Shown: positions 18,041 through 25,884 of the stretch, one piece after another
How positions within the stretch are numbered: position 1 is the first letter of the stretch
Layout: the number at the start of each line of letters is the position of its first letter
Source: an uncultured Faecalibacterium sp.
Lineage (GTDB): Bacteria > Bacillota > Clostridia > Oscillospirales > Ruminococcaceae
Assembly: GCA_934501115.1 (NCBI GenBank)
Contig: CAKSTO010000001.1
Span: 114,584 to 178,583, forward strand
DNA length: 64,000 nucleotides
Direction: 5' to 3'
Notes under the pieces: generated by a model
Told to the model about the DNA's origin: nothing
The model's database searches: none
What the model saw: the letters and a program-made list of their open reading frames with translations, nothing else
Program-made: the position numbers and the translations under genes

Positions 18041-19504
18041 ATGAAGATCTATATTACCGGTCTGCCCTCCGGGTATGAGGTGGAGCATCTGGTACGCCTG
18101 TTTTACCCCATGGCACCGCTTACCCTTACCCCGCCGGAGGACGCCGAGGACTGCGTCTGGGCAGAAAAAACGCAGGATGGCCTGCACGCATGGGTGCGGC
18201 AGGGCGGCAAAAGCGCTGAAAAGTGCGCTCCGCTGCCTGCAGGGCAGGGCGGCGAGACTCCGGAGTTTTCGCTTGCCAGCCTGACCTATGATCTGCTGCG
18301 AGAGTGGACGGGCATCCGCCCGCCCTGGGGCAAGATGACCGGCGTGCGCCCGGTACGGCTCATCCACGACAAACGTGCCGCAGGCTGGACGGAAGCGGAG
18401 ATCGACCGCTTTTTTCTGGATCGGTTCGACTGCTCACAGCAGAAATACCAGATGGCCAAGGCCATTGCAGATCTGCAGGAGCCCATCCTGAAGGCAGGCA
18501 GTGAGCCCAGGACCTACAGCCTGTATCTCGGCATCCCGTTCTGCCCGTCCCGGTGCAGCTACTGCAGCTTTGTCAGCTGCAATCTGGATCGTGACCGCAG
18601 GATGGTTCAGCCTTACGTGGACTGCCTGTGCAAAGAAGTGGAAGAGATCCGCTTGCAGGCTGAAAAAGCGGGACTGAGCCTTTGCAGCATCTACATCGGC
18701 GGCGGTACGCCCACCAGCCTTTCGGCAGATCAGCTGCGCCAGCTGATGGGCACTGTGCGGGCGAATTTTGACCTCTCAAAGGTCGTAGAATATACGGTGG
18801 AAGCCGGACGTCCGGACTGCACCGATGCCGAGAAACTGGCGGTCATCAAGGAATACGGCGCTACCCGGATCTCCATCAACCCCCAGACCTTCTCGGACGA
18901 GGTGCTGGCCGGCATCGGCCGCAAGCACTCGGCGCAGGACATTCTGGATTGCTATGCCCAAGCCCGCAGAGCCGGCCATGACGATATCAACATGGATCTG
19001 ATCGCAGGCCTGCCCGGCGACACGGTGGAGAGCTTCGAGCGCAGCCTGCGGCAGGCCATTGCACTGGATCCGGAGAACATCACCGTCCACACCCTGACCC
19101 TCAAGCGTGCATCCCGCATCGTCATTGAGGATCAGAGGGAAAACGATTATGCGGATGTGGCTGCTATGTTGGAAAAGTGCCATTTGCTGGCGGAGGCGGG
19201 CTATCGCCCCTATTATCTTTACCGCCAGAAAAACACCCTGCAGAATCTGGAAAATGTAGGTTGGTGCAAACCGGGGCACGAGGGATACTACAACATCTAT
19301 ATCATGGAGGAAGTCCAGACCATCCTCTCCGCCGGTGCAGGCGGCAGCACCAAGCTGGTGGCCGACGGCGGAAAACGGATGCAGCGCATCTTTAACTTTA
19401 AGTATCCGAACGAGTATATCCAGCGGTTTGCGGAGGTGCTGGAACGGAAAAAAGGAGTGGCTGATTTTTATGATCACGATCTGGGTCCCGAAACGGTTGG
19501 TTGA
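18041..19504 (+). CDS. hemZ: Radical SAM protein HemZ (coproporphyrinogen dehydrogenase-like)
   Basis: A 487-residue radical SAM enzyme. The 4Fe-4S binding cysteines are in CPSRCSYCSF near residue 168, followed by the GGGTPTSLS motif. The N-terminal 150 residues form the HemZ-specific domain, and the C-terminus has the family segment 'KPGHEGYYNIYIMEE'. HemZ is named for oxygen-independent coproporphyrinogen III oxidation, but many anaerobes without haem synthesis keep it, and its true role there is unclear; none of the other haem genes is in this window. I chose the ATG at 18041 over the GTG at 18032 because it gives the usual N-terminus. The 3' end overlaps the next gene by 35 bases. Confidence 0.88.
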   Translation: MKIYITGLPSGYEVEHLVRLFYPMAPLTLTPPEDAEDCVWAEKTQDGLHAWVRQGGKSAEKCAPLPAGQGGETPEFSLASLTYDLLREWTGIRPPWGKMTGVRPVRLIHDKRAAGWTEAEIDRFFLDRFDCSQQKYQMAKAIADLQEPILKAGSEPRTYSLYLGIPFCPSRCSYCSFVSCNLDRDRRMVQPYVDCLCKEVEEIRLQAEKAGLSLCSIYIGGGTPTSLSADQLRQLMGTVRANFDLSKVVEYTVEAGRPDCTDAEKLAVIKEYGATRISINPQTFSDEVLAGIGRKHSAQDILDCYAQARRAGHDDINMDLIAGLPGDTVESFERSLRQAIALDPENITVHTLTLKRASRIVIEDQRENDYADVAAMLEKCHLLAEAGYRPYYLYRQKNTLQNLENVGWCKPGHEGYYNIYIMEEVQTILSAGAGGSTKLVADGGKRMQRIFNFKYPNEYIQRFAEVLERKKGVADFYDHDLGPETVG

Positions 19505-20423
19505 AATTGATCTGTATAATGTGGCGGCTCGCAGCCCGGCGGCTCTGGCTGACCTGAGCGAGCGCAGCTATGCCCAGCGGGTGGACTACGCTGCCGAAAA
19601 GATCCGGCTTTCCGGCGCAAAGATCGTCATGCTCACCGGCCCGTCTGCCAGCGGAAAAACCACCAGTGCTCACTGCATCGCCAAAGCGCTGGTCAAGCAC
19701 GGCACCCCTGCGCAGGTCATCAGTCTGGATAACTTTTTCAAGGGTGCAGAGTTTTATCCGCGTCTGCCGGATGGCACGCTGGACTACGAAAATCCGGACA
19801 CACTGGATCTGCCTCTCATCAAGCAGTGTCTGCGGGAGCTCAGCGAAACAGGAAAGACGATTTTGCCGATCTACGATTTCAGCGCCGAAAAGCGTTCGGA
19901 CGAGGCAGAGCCCATCGACCTGCAGGGCGGCGTCTGCCTTGTGGAAGGCATCCATGCCCTGAACCCGGAGCTTACCGGCCTTGTGAAGGGAGACGACATT
20001 TATCGGATCTATGCCGGCCTGCGGGAAGAATACTGCATCGATGGCCGGAGGGTCATCAATACGCAGGATATCCGCCTGTGCCGCCGCACGCTGCGCGATG
20101 CTGCTACCCGCGGACGCAGCCCGGAAAAGACCCTCGCGATGTGGGACAGGGTGCTGGATGGCGAGACCCGCTACATCAAGGGGTTCAAGACCACGGCTGA
20201 CTTTTTGCTGGATACCTCCTTCACCTATGAGCTGGGGCTGATCTCCCGCCTTCTGGGTGTGGTGCGCAGTCAGTTTACACTGGAAGGGCACAATGCAGAG
20301 CTGTGGGACGAAACTGCCCGCCGCTTTGAGCATGTGGCACCGCTGGATCTGGGACTGCTGCCTGCTGACAGCATGCTGCGCGAATTTTACGGCGGGGCGG
20401 CAGACAAGACCGCAAAAGTGTGA
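19470..20423 (+). CDS. Uridine kinase-like nucleoside kinase
   Basis: A 317-residue P-loop kinase of the uridine kinase/phosphoribulokinase family. Walker A GPSASGKTT is near residue 56, and SLDNFFKG near 85 and the LVEGIHALN motif near 155 match the family. In other Clostridia this protein often has an N-terminal TGS domain and is about 550 residues; here only about 40 residues precede the kinase, so the TGS part is absent. The ATG at 19470 lies inside the end of hemZ with AAAGGAG 12 bases upstream, suggesting coupled translation. It is last in the recJ-to-kinase operon. A zinc-ribbon-like coding relic follows directly (see findings). Confidence 0.85.
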   Translation: MITIWVPKRLVEIDLYNVAARSPAALADLSERSYAQRVDYAAEKIRLSGAKIVMLTGPSASGKTTSAHCIAKALVKHGTPAQVISLDNFFKGAEFYPRLPDGTLDYENPDTLDLPLIKQCLRELSETGKTILPIYDFSAEKRSDEAEPIDLQGGVCLVEGIHALNPELTGLVKGDDIYRIYAGLREEYCIDGRRVINTQDIRLCRRTLRDAATRGRSPEKTLAMWDRVLDGETRYIKGFKTTADFLLDTSFTYELGLISRLLGVVRSQFTLEGHNAELWDETARRFEHVAPLDLGLLPADSMLREFYGGAADKTAKV

Positions 20424-20481
20424 AAAATGCGAAAAAAATGTTTCCAAACGGGCACGAATCTGTAAAAACTGCGGCGTGTTC
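20419..20481 (+). other. Untranslated zinc-ribbon-like coding relic
   Basis: In a frame different from the kinase gene, this stretch reads CEKCEKNVSKRARICKNCG. It has the same spacing as the zinc ribbon CPQCGAPVSKEALFCNKCG of the next gene. No start codon or ribosome site serves it, and the next promoter begins in it. It looks like a remnant of a duplicated zinc ribbon or of a longer kinase C-terminus. Confidence 0.4.
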
Positions 20482-20482
20482 G

Positions 20483-20511
20483 TTGCAAAGCAGTGGATGG
20501 TGCGCTATAAT
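20483..20511 (+). promoter_or_regulatory. Sigma-A promoter of the zinc-ribbon gene
   Basis: TTGCAA (20483-20488), 17 bases, TATAAT (20506-20511). Confidence 0.8.
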
Positions 20512-20572
20512 GTGGGTAGTATCCACGAAACGCTCGGAGGGAGCACGCCGAAATATAAGAGAGGTGTCTTTT

Positions 20573-21007
20573 ATGGATTTCAACAAGATCAAGGAAATGG
20601 GTCTGGAATACGCTGAAAAAGGCAAAAATGCCGCGATGGATCTGGCCGAAAAGGGTAAGACGCAGGCAATGATCGTCAGCGAGCAGGGCAAACTGCTCAA
20701 GGCACAGCGTCAGCTGGGTGCACTGGTTTATAGTCTGGCCAAGGGCAAGGAAGAAAACCAGCCGCTGGTGGATAAGTATATCGAGATGATCGATACCATC
20801 GAGCAGGAGATCACCCGACTGAAGGCATCCCTGACCCCGGTAGAAGCCGCCGAGGTGGACGATGTCGTCCATGAGGATGAGCCTGCTGCTGAGCCGGAAA
20901 CTCCTGCAGCTGAAAATGCACCCGAGGAGCACAGGACCTGCCCGCAGTGCGGTGCACCCGTCTCGAAGGAAGCACTGTTCTGCAATAAGTGCGGTGCACA
21001 GCTGTAA
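20573..21007 (+). CDS. Zinc-ribbon domain protein
   Basis: A 144-residue protein. Its N-terminal two-thirds is a long amphipathic, probably coiled-coil helix (residues 1-85, with repeats like EKGKNAAMDLAEKGKTQAM). An acidic Ala/Glu/Pro linker follows. A C-terminal zinc ribbon CPQCGAPVSKEALFCNKCG (about residues 121-139) carries two CxxC pairs. The function is unknown; such proteins are common in Clostridia. The ATG at 20573 follows GAGAGGTG. Its own promoter and terminator make it monocistronic. Confidence 0.85.
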   Translation: MDFNKIKEMGLEYAEKGKNAAMDLAEKGKTQAMIVSEQGKLLKAQRQLGALVYSLAKGKEENQPLVDKYIEMIDTIEQEITRLKASLTPVEAAEVDDVVHEDEPAAEPETPAAENAPEEHRTCPQCGAPVSKEALFCNKCGAQL

Positions 21008-21025
21008 CCCGATCGATCCCGCAGC

Positions 21026-21061
21026 AGGACGGCGCTCCCCGCAGGGCTCCGTCCTGTTTTT
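21026..21061 (+). terminator. Terminator after the zinc-ribbon gene
   Basis: AGGACGG ... CCGTCCT stem with G+C-rich interior, then GTTTTTG. Confidence 0.85.
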
Positions 21062-21124
21062 GTGGAAACAAAAACACAAAATGCTGAAAATGGAAGCAAA
21101 TATGCCGGAATTTGCGGCTTTTCC

Positions 21125-21153
21125 TTGCAAAACTGTGAAAGATGCGGTACAAT
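21125..21153 (+). promoter_or_regulatory. Sigma-A promoter of mazG
   Basis: TTGCAA (21125-21130), 17 bases, TACAAT (21148-21153), 34 bases before the mazG start. Confidence 0.8.
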
Positions 21154-21186
21154 ATGCTGTATCTTTGGTAAGGTAGGTGAGCCCCT

Positions 21187-21876
21187 ATGCTGGACTGGTC
21201 GCCCTGTGCACCCTATACGGCGGAACAGCTTCTGGAGGTTTTGCGCATCCTGCGCGACCCGGAAAACGGCTGCCCATGGGATAAGGTGCAGACCCATGCC
21301 TCCATCCGGAAGAATTTTCTGGAGGAGACCTGTGAGGCACTGGAGGCCATCGATGCAGACGACCCGGAGATGATGCGGGAAGAACTGGGCGATGTGCTGA
21401 TGCAGGTGGCTTTCCATGCCGTGATGGAAGAAGAGCGCGGCCGCTTTACCTTTGAGGACGTCTGCCGTGAGGTATGCGAGAAGCTGGTGTTCCGCCACCC
21501 GAAGATCTTTGCATCCTCTGCAGCGGAAAATGCCGGTATAAACGGCTGGGATGCGCTCAAAAATAAGGAAAAGGGACGCACCACTCTGGCGGATGAGCTG
21601 GATACGGTGCCGATTACCCTGCCTGCGCTGATGCGCGCTCAGAAGCTGCAGAAGCGCGCCGCCCGCTGCGATGCTGCCCGGGTGGACGAGGCCGGAGCAC
21701 AGCAGACGCTGCAGGAGGCAGTGGAGCGCTGGAACGAAACGCCCGATGCGGATGCGGCAGGGGAGCTGCTGTTTGCAGCGGCCAATGCCATGCGGCTGGC
21801 CGGTGTGGACGCCGAAGAGGCACTGACCTTTGCATCCAAACGCTTCTGCGAAAAGCAGAAAAAACAGGAATCATGA
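21187..21876 (+). CDS. mazG: Nucleoside triphosphate pyrophosphohydrolase MazG
   Basis: A 229-residue MazG. The metal-binding EExxE...ExxD signature is in LEETCEALEAID and REELGDVLMQVAFHA (about residues 43-80). A second, degenerate half follows, as in dimeric MazG. It hydrolyses non-canonical or excess NTPs to NMP and pyrophosphate. In Bacillus the orthologue YabN carries an extra methylase domain, missing here. It heads the conserved series mazG-hup-rqcP-yabP-yabQ-divIC-yabR. Confidence 0.92.
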   Translation: MLDWSPCAPYTAEQLLEVLRILRDPENGCPWDKVQTHASIRKNFLEETCEALEAIDADDPEMMREELGDVLMQVAFHAVMEEERGRFTFEDVCREVCEKLVFRHPKIFASSAAENAGINGWDALKNKEKGRTTLADELDTVPITLPALMRAQKLQKRAARCDAARVDEAGAQQTLQEAVERWNETPDADAAGELLFAAANAMRLAGVDAEEALTFASKRFCEKQKKQES

Positions 21877-21959
21877 GCGGTATTCAGGTCTTGCGACCTG
21901 CTCTGATAGAGAACCGAAATGACAGAGAACACTGAATAACAAATCTGGAGGGTATTTTT

Positions 21960-22229
21960 ATGACGAAGACCGATCTGATCGCACAGGTTGCTGCGAACAC
22001 CGAAATGAGCAAGAAGGACGCTGAGCAGGCGATCAATGCTGTGTTTGGTGCGCTGAGCAAGGCCATGGCAGAGGGTGAAAAGATCACCATCTCCGGCTTT
22101 GGCACCTTCGAGGTCCGCGAGCGTGCTGAGCGTCAGGGCATCAACCCCCGCACCCGTGAGCCCATCACCATCGCTGCTTCCCGCAGCATCGTGTTCAAGC
22201 CCGGCAAGTCCCTGAAGGACACTCTGTAA
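21960..22229 (+). CDS. hup: HU family DNA-binding protein
   Basis: An 89-residue histone-like HU protein. It starts MTKTDLIAQVAANTEMSKKDAEQAINA, cut here for length, and has the beta-arm motif GFGTFEVRERAER and the end motif RSIVFKPGKSLK. It bends and compacts DNA as a dimer. A strong GGAGGG lies before the ATG, and a terminator follows. A small hairpin CAGGTC-TTGC-GACCTG lies upstream at 21885-21900. Confidence 0.97.
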   Translation: MTKTDLIAQVAANTEMSKKDAEQAINAVFGALSKAMAEGEKITISGFGTFEVRERAERQGINPRTREPITIAASRSIVFKPGKSLKDTL

Positions 22230-22242
22230 ACTGAGTCTGTTC

Positions 22243-22281
22243 TGCCGCCGCTGCCTGCAAAAGGGTGCGGCGGCATTTTTT
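22243..22281 (+). terminator. Terminator after hup
   Basis: TGCCGCCGC (22243-22251) / GCGGCGGCA (22267-22275) stem followed by TTTTTT. Confidence 0.9.
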
Positions 22282-22303
22282 GTGATGGATAGGAGGAAGA
22301 TCC

Positions 22304-22549
22304 ATGCGTCTGGATAAATATCTCAAGGTCTCGCGCCTGATCAAGCGCCGCACCGTGGCAAACGAGGTGGCCGATGCAGGCCGCATCCTCATCAACGGCA
22401 AGGTCGCCAAGGCAAGTCAGGCCGTCAAGGCGGGTGACATGATCGAAGTCACCTTCGGCAACCGCCCCATCAAGGTGCGTGTGCTCTCGGATGTAGAGCC
22501 CCGCACCAAGGATGTAGCCCGCGAGATGTACGAGATCATCTCGGAGTAA
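22304..22549 (+). CDS. rqcP: S4-domain RNA-binding protein RqcP (YabO)
   Basis: An 81-residue stand-alone S4 domain starting MRLDKYLKVSRLIKRRTVA. It matches RqcP, which helps RqcH add alanine tails on stalled 50S subunits in ribosome quality control. AGGAGGA lies before the ATG. Conserved position after hup and before yabP supports the identity. Confidence 0.9.
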   Translation: MRLDKYLKVSRLIKRRTVANEVADAGRILINGKVAKASQAVKAGDMIEVTFGNRPIKVRVLSDVEPRTKDVAREMYEIISE

Positions 22550-22613
22550 AGGCATACCGGCATAAAAGCCCCTGCCCGATGCATAGGATGCAGCAGAAAA
22601 GGGGAGAGAATCC

Positions 22614-22895
22614 ATGCAGGAAAAGTCCACCATGCAGCCCGCCGTGCCCCACGACCTGATCCTGGAAAGCCGCACCCGCCTGACGGTGACGGGCGTGCAG
22701 AAGGTGCTCCACTGCAATGCAGAAAGCGCTGCCATCGAAACCGGCAAGGGCACGCTGCATCTTGCCGGAGCGCAGTTGAACATGACCGAACTTGATCTGG
22801 AGACCGGCGAAGCGAGGTTCACCGGACGCATTGATGCGCTGGAGTATACGGCCAGCGCCCCGTCGGGCGGCTTTCTGCGCCGTCTGCTGCGATGA
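22614..22895 (+). CDS. yabP: YabP-family sporulation protein
   Basis: A 93-residue YabP/YqfC-type protein: LESRTRLTVTGVQKVLHCN then GTLHLAGAQLNMTELDLETG and a basic end FLRRLLR, close to Bacillus YabP. YabP is needed for sporulation after engulfment together with YabQ. The stop overlaps the yabQ start (ATGA). Faecalibacterium is regarded as non-sporulating, so its retention is notable. Confidence 0.85.
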   Translation: MQEKSTMQPAVPHDLILESRTRLTVTGVQKVLHCNAESAAIETGKGTLHLAGAQLNMTELDLETGEARFTGRIDALEYTASAPSGGFLRRLLR

Positions 22896-23365
22896 TCCCG
22901 GTTCTGCCGCCTTCGGCGCTGGTGCAGGAGATGGCGGCCTGTGTAGTGCTCGGAGCCTGCACAGGCGCAGTGCGGGCGGTTTTTCCGGCAAAAGGCCGCG
23001 CATCCTTTGTGCCGGACGTGCTGTGGGTGGGGGCGACAGTGGCCGCCGTGCAAAGTTATGCGGCGGGGCAGAGCAGCGCCGGGGTGCTGCGCTGGTACAT
23101 GGTGGTGGCGGCCTTTGCGGGAGCAGGGGCGGCGGCTTTTGTGCTGAGCGTCCCGCTGCGCACTGCAGGCAGGCTGCTTTGGCGTATGGCCTGTCTGCCG
23201 GGGCGCCTGCTGCGGGTCTGCGCGCTGCAGCCTGCAGCACAGAGCTGGAAAGGACACAGAGAAGCGCACAAACGACGCCGGGACGCAAAAAGAACCGCAA
23301 AAAAACGTAAAAAGAACTTGCAAAACCGGCAGCGGTTGTTGTATAATTCTAACATATCAAAGTGA
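22892..23365 (+). CDS. yabQ: YabQ-family spore cortex membrane protein
   Basis: A 157-residue protein with about three to four membrane segments between residues 5 and 105. A long basic tail follows (RKKRR-type, from about residue 118), ending over the promoter of the next gene. This layout and the position after yabP match YabQ, a spore-coat/cortex assembly membrane protein in Bacillus. Sequence similarity in this family is low, so the call leans on gene order. A promoter for divIC lies in its last 50 bases. Confidence 0.75.
   Translation: MIPVLPPSALVQEMAACVVLGACTGAVRAVFPAKGRASFVPDVLWVGATVAAVQSYAAGQSSAGVLRWYMVVAAFAGAGAAAFVLSVPLRTAGRLLWRMACLPGRLLRVCALQPAAQSWKGHREAHKRRRDAKRTAKKRKKNLQNRQRLLYNSNISK
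23318..23347 (+). promoter_or_regulatory. Promoter of divIC inside the yabQ 3' end
   Basis: TTGCAA (23318-23323), 18 bases, TATAAT (23342-23347). Confidence 0.75.
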
Positions 23366-23395
23366 GAGCCGATGTACAGTGGAGGCGGAAATACG

Positions 23396-23701
23396 ATGGC
23401 AGCGAGAGGCCGCAGAAAAAATAAGAGAAAAGTGGTCTGGAAAACGATCGTGCGCCTGTTTTTTGCATTGCTGCTGCTGAGCATGCTGGCGGCTTATATC
23501 TCCAATCAGGTCACGATCAGCTCCAAGCGTGCGGAGCTGGAAACACTGAACGAGCAGATCGCCCAGCAGAAGACCGAAAATGAAGAGATGCAGCGCATTC
23601 TCAGCGGCAATGCAGATCAGATCACCGAGTGGGTCGCGCGGGATTCTTACAATTACGCTGCACCCAATGAACGCATCTTTGTGGATGTTACGGGCAACTG
23701 A
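23396..23701 (+). CDS. divIC: Septum formation initiator DivIC/FtsB family
   Basis: A 101-residue bitopic protein: a basic N-terminus RRKNKRK, one membrane segment (about residues 16-38), then a coiled coil with heptads (LETLNEQIAQQKTENEEMQ) and a short end. It joins FtsL and DivIB in the division complex. The upstream ATG at 23372 is rejected because GGAGG at 23381 lies ahead of the ATG at 23396. Position between yabQ and yabR is as in Bacillus. Confidence 0.9.
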   Translation: MAARGRRKNKRKVVWKTIVRLFFALLLLSMLAAYISNQVTISSKRAELETLNEQIAQQKTENEEMQRILSGNADQITEWVARDSYNYAAPNERIFVDVTGN

Positions 23702-23739
23702 GCGGCGGGTATTATTAGGAAAACAAGGAGTATTGAGTT

Positions 23740-24291
23740 TTGGCAATTGAGGTAGGGAACGTATTTGAGGGTCGTGTCACCGGTGTAAAGCCGTTTGGCG
23801 CATTTGTGGCGCTGCCGGAAGGCCGCATCGGCATGGTCCATATTTCCGAGGTGTCCAACGAGTTCGTGCAGGACATTGCGGCGGTCGTACACGATGGCGA
23901 TGTCGTCAAGGTGCAGGTCATCAATGTTGCACCGGATGGTAAGATCGCACTGTCCATGAAGCGTCTGCTGCCGCCTCCTCCGCGCCCTGCGAAGGCTGGC
24001 TATGGCACTCGTCCGGGTGCTCCGCGTAATGAGAACGCACACGGCGGGTCGTTTGGTGCCGGGCGCGGCACAGGCCGTCCCCCGCGGGAAGGCGGCCGTG
24101 GCTCTGCGCGGGATGCAGCACCTCGTGTATGGCAGCCCAAGGCACCTGTCCGTTCCGACAACATGAGCTTTGAGGACATGATGAGCCGTTTCAAGAGCCA
24201 GAGCGAAGAGAAGATGGCCGACCTCGACCATGAGACAAACAACCGCCGTGGCGGCGGCTATGCACCCCGCAGCCGCGGCGGACGCCGCTGA
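23740..24291 (+). CDS. yabR: S1-domain RNA-binding protein YabR
   Basis: A 183-residue protein starting at a TTG with AAGGAG before it. Residues 1-75 are a single S1 domain (VGNVFEGRVTGVKPFGAF, then GRIGMVHISEVS). The remainder is a disordered Gly/Arg/Pro-rich tail with RGTGRPPREGGRG and PRSRGGRR. It probably binds RNA or ribosomes, as YabR-type general stress proteins do. The tail is longer than in Bacillus YabR (128 residues). Confidence 0.88.
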   Translation: MAIEVGNVFEGRVTGVKPFGAFVALPEGRIGMVHISEVSNEFVQDIAAVVHDGDVVKVQVINVAPDGKIALSMKRLLPPPPRPAKAGYGTRPGAPRNENAHGGSFGAGRGTGRPPREGGRGSARDAAPRVWQPKAPVRSDNMSFEDMMSRFKSQSEEKMADLDHETNNRRGGGYAPRSRGGRR

Positions 24292-24335
24292 GCCTTGCAG
24301 AGAGTTTCTGCACAACCCGATCAAAAATCATGGAG

Positions 24336-24369
24336 CAGACCTGTCATCGATCGGGCAGGTCTGTTTTTT
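24336..24369 (+). terminator. Terminator after yabR
   Basis: CAGACCTG / CAGGTCTG stem then TTTTTT (24364-24369). Confidence 0.9.
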
Positions 24370-24392
24370 CGCTGAAACAGAAAGGAACTACA

Positions 24393-25601
24393 ATGCCCGC
24401 AAAATTTGAACTGATCGTGCCCTGCTTTTTCGGGTGCGAGTCCACCGCAAAATTTGAGCTGACCCGCATCGGCGCTGAGAACATCCGCGTGGAGGACGGC
24501 CGCCTGAGTTTTGCCGGCGGTGCAGAGATGATCGCGGCAGCCAATCTGAACCTGCGCACCGTGGAGCGCGTGATGCTGCTGCTGGCTCGCTACAGGGCGG
24601 TCACTTTTGACGACCTGTTTGACGGCGTGTATGATATCCCGTGGGAAGAGCTGCTGCCCGCGGATGCTGCTTTCCCGGTCACAGGTTCTTCTCTGAACAG
24701 CCAGCTTTCCAGTGTGCCTGCCTGCCAGAGCATCATCAAAAAGGCCGTGGTCAAGCGCCTGATGGCAAAGCATCATACCGCGGTGCTGCCTGAGACCGGC
24801 GCGGAGTACAAGATCCGCTTTATGCTGCGCAAGGATCAGTGTGAGATCATGCTGGACACCACCGGCGACGGTCTGCACAAGCGCGGGTACCGCCGCAATG
24901 CCATGGAAGCACCCATCCGCGAGACATTGGCTGCAACCATTGCAGATCTGGGGCGTGTGCGCCGCGACAGTCTGGTGGAGGATCCTTTTTGCGGCAGCGG
25001 CACGCTGCTGATCGAGGCCGCCCAGAAGGCTATGAATATCGCGCCGGGTCTGAAGCGCCGCTTTGCTGCGGAGCGCTACAGCTTTGTTCCTGCAGCGATC
25101 TGGGCAGAGCAGCGTCAGAAGGCTTTGGCAGAGTCCAAGCTGGACGTGGGCTTTGAGGCTGTCGGTTATGATATCGACCCTGCCGCTGTGGCACTGGCCA
25201 ATGCCAATGCCAAGCTGGCCGGCGTGGAAAAGCGCTGTCGTTTTGAGGTGGCGGATGTGGCTGATTTTGCTGCGAAGCAGGAGGCCATCGTGCTGACAAA
25301 CCCCCCTTACGGTGAGCGTATGAGCACTATTGAGGGGGCTGCAAAGCTGGCTCGCACGCTGGGACGCCAGATGGAAGCACACCCCTGTGCGGGCGTGTAC
25401 GCCATCACGGCTGATATGGATTTTGAGTCGCACTACGGCAAGCGTGCCAACAAACGCCGCAAGATGTATAACGGCATGATCCCCTGCCAGCTGTATATGT
25501 ACTACAATGCGCCGAAGTTTGAGCACACTGCAAAGCCGATGCCGAAGTCCGGCTTCGATGGCAAGCGCACCAATCCCGGCCGTTTTGAAAAAAACAAGTG
25601 A
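24393..25601 (+). CDS. THUMP-domain class I SAM-dependent RNA methyltransferase (RlmL/YpsC type)
   Basis: A 402-residue RlmKL N-terminal-like methyltransferase that methylates guanosine N2 in 23S rRNA or related RNA. An N-terminal ferredoxin-like/THUMP region (residues 1-155) leads to DTTGDGLHKRGYR. The Rossmann methylase has DPFCGSGTLLIEA near residue 193 and the catalytic NPPYGER near 304. The start is an ATG at 24393 after GAAAGGA. It carries its own terminators on both sides. Confidence 0.9.
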   Translation: MPAKFELIVPCFFGCESTAKFELTRIGAENIRVEDGRLSFAGGAEMIAAANLNLRTVERVMLLLARYRAVTFDDLFDGVYDIPWEELLPADAAFPVTGSSLNSQLSSVPACQSIIKKAVVKRLMAKHHTAVLPETGAEYKIRFMLRKDQCEIMLDTTGDGLHKRGYRRNAMEAPIRETLAATIADLGRVRRDSLVEDPFCGSGTLLIEAAQKAMNIAPGLKRRFAAERYSFVPAAIWAEQRQKALAESKLDVGFEAVGYDIDPAAVALANANAKLAGVEKRCRFEVADVADFAAKQEAIVLTNPPYGERMSTIEGAAKLARTLGRQMEAHPCAGVYAITADMDFESHYGKRANKRRKMYNGMIPCQLYMYYNAPKFEHTAKPMPKSGFDGKRTNPGRFEKNK

Positions 25602-25618
25602 TCCCATGAATGCAGCCT

Positions 25619-25649
25619 GCCGCACCGGAACTGCCCGGTGCGGCTTTTT
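25619..25649 (+). terminator. Terminator after the RNA methyltransferase
   Basis: GCCGCACCGG / CCGGTGCGGC stem followed by TTTTT (25645-25649). Confidence 0.9.
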
Positions 25650-25801
25650 GCTTGCAGACCTGAAATTACCGGGAAAAGTCAGGACAAACAAAAGCACTGC
25701 CGAGGCGGCAAAATAGACGCAAGGACAGAAGGTTTCGGCTGAGAATTTCAAAACGGCAGGGCAAAGGTGATACAAATTCATCGTCTTTTTACAAAGGATG
25801 G

Positions 25802-25830
25802 TTGAACCCGAAAGAAAAATAGATTATACT
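25802..25830 (+). promoter_or_regulatory. Sigma-A promoter of the DUF5685-like gene
   Basis: TTGAAC (25802-25807), 17 bases, TATACT (25825-25830). It excludes a start codon at 25798. The preceding 25650-25800 holds nothing recognisable. Confidence 0.75.
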
Positions 25831-25884
25831 AGCTTTATTATCAGGCTGGCGGTGTACCGCAGAGCAGAAAGGAACCATGGACAC

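Noticed and set aside
21062..21180. Second zinc-ribbon-like relic before mazG
   Set aside because: Cysteines occur in one frame (near CERCGTICC), but the spacing does not match a ribbon and the DNA is explained by the mazG promoter.
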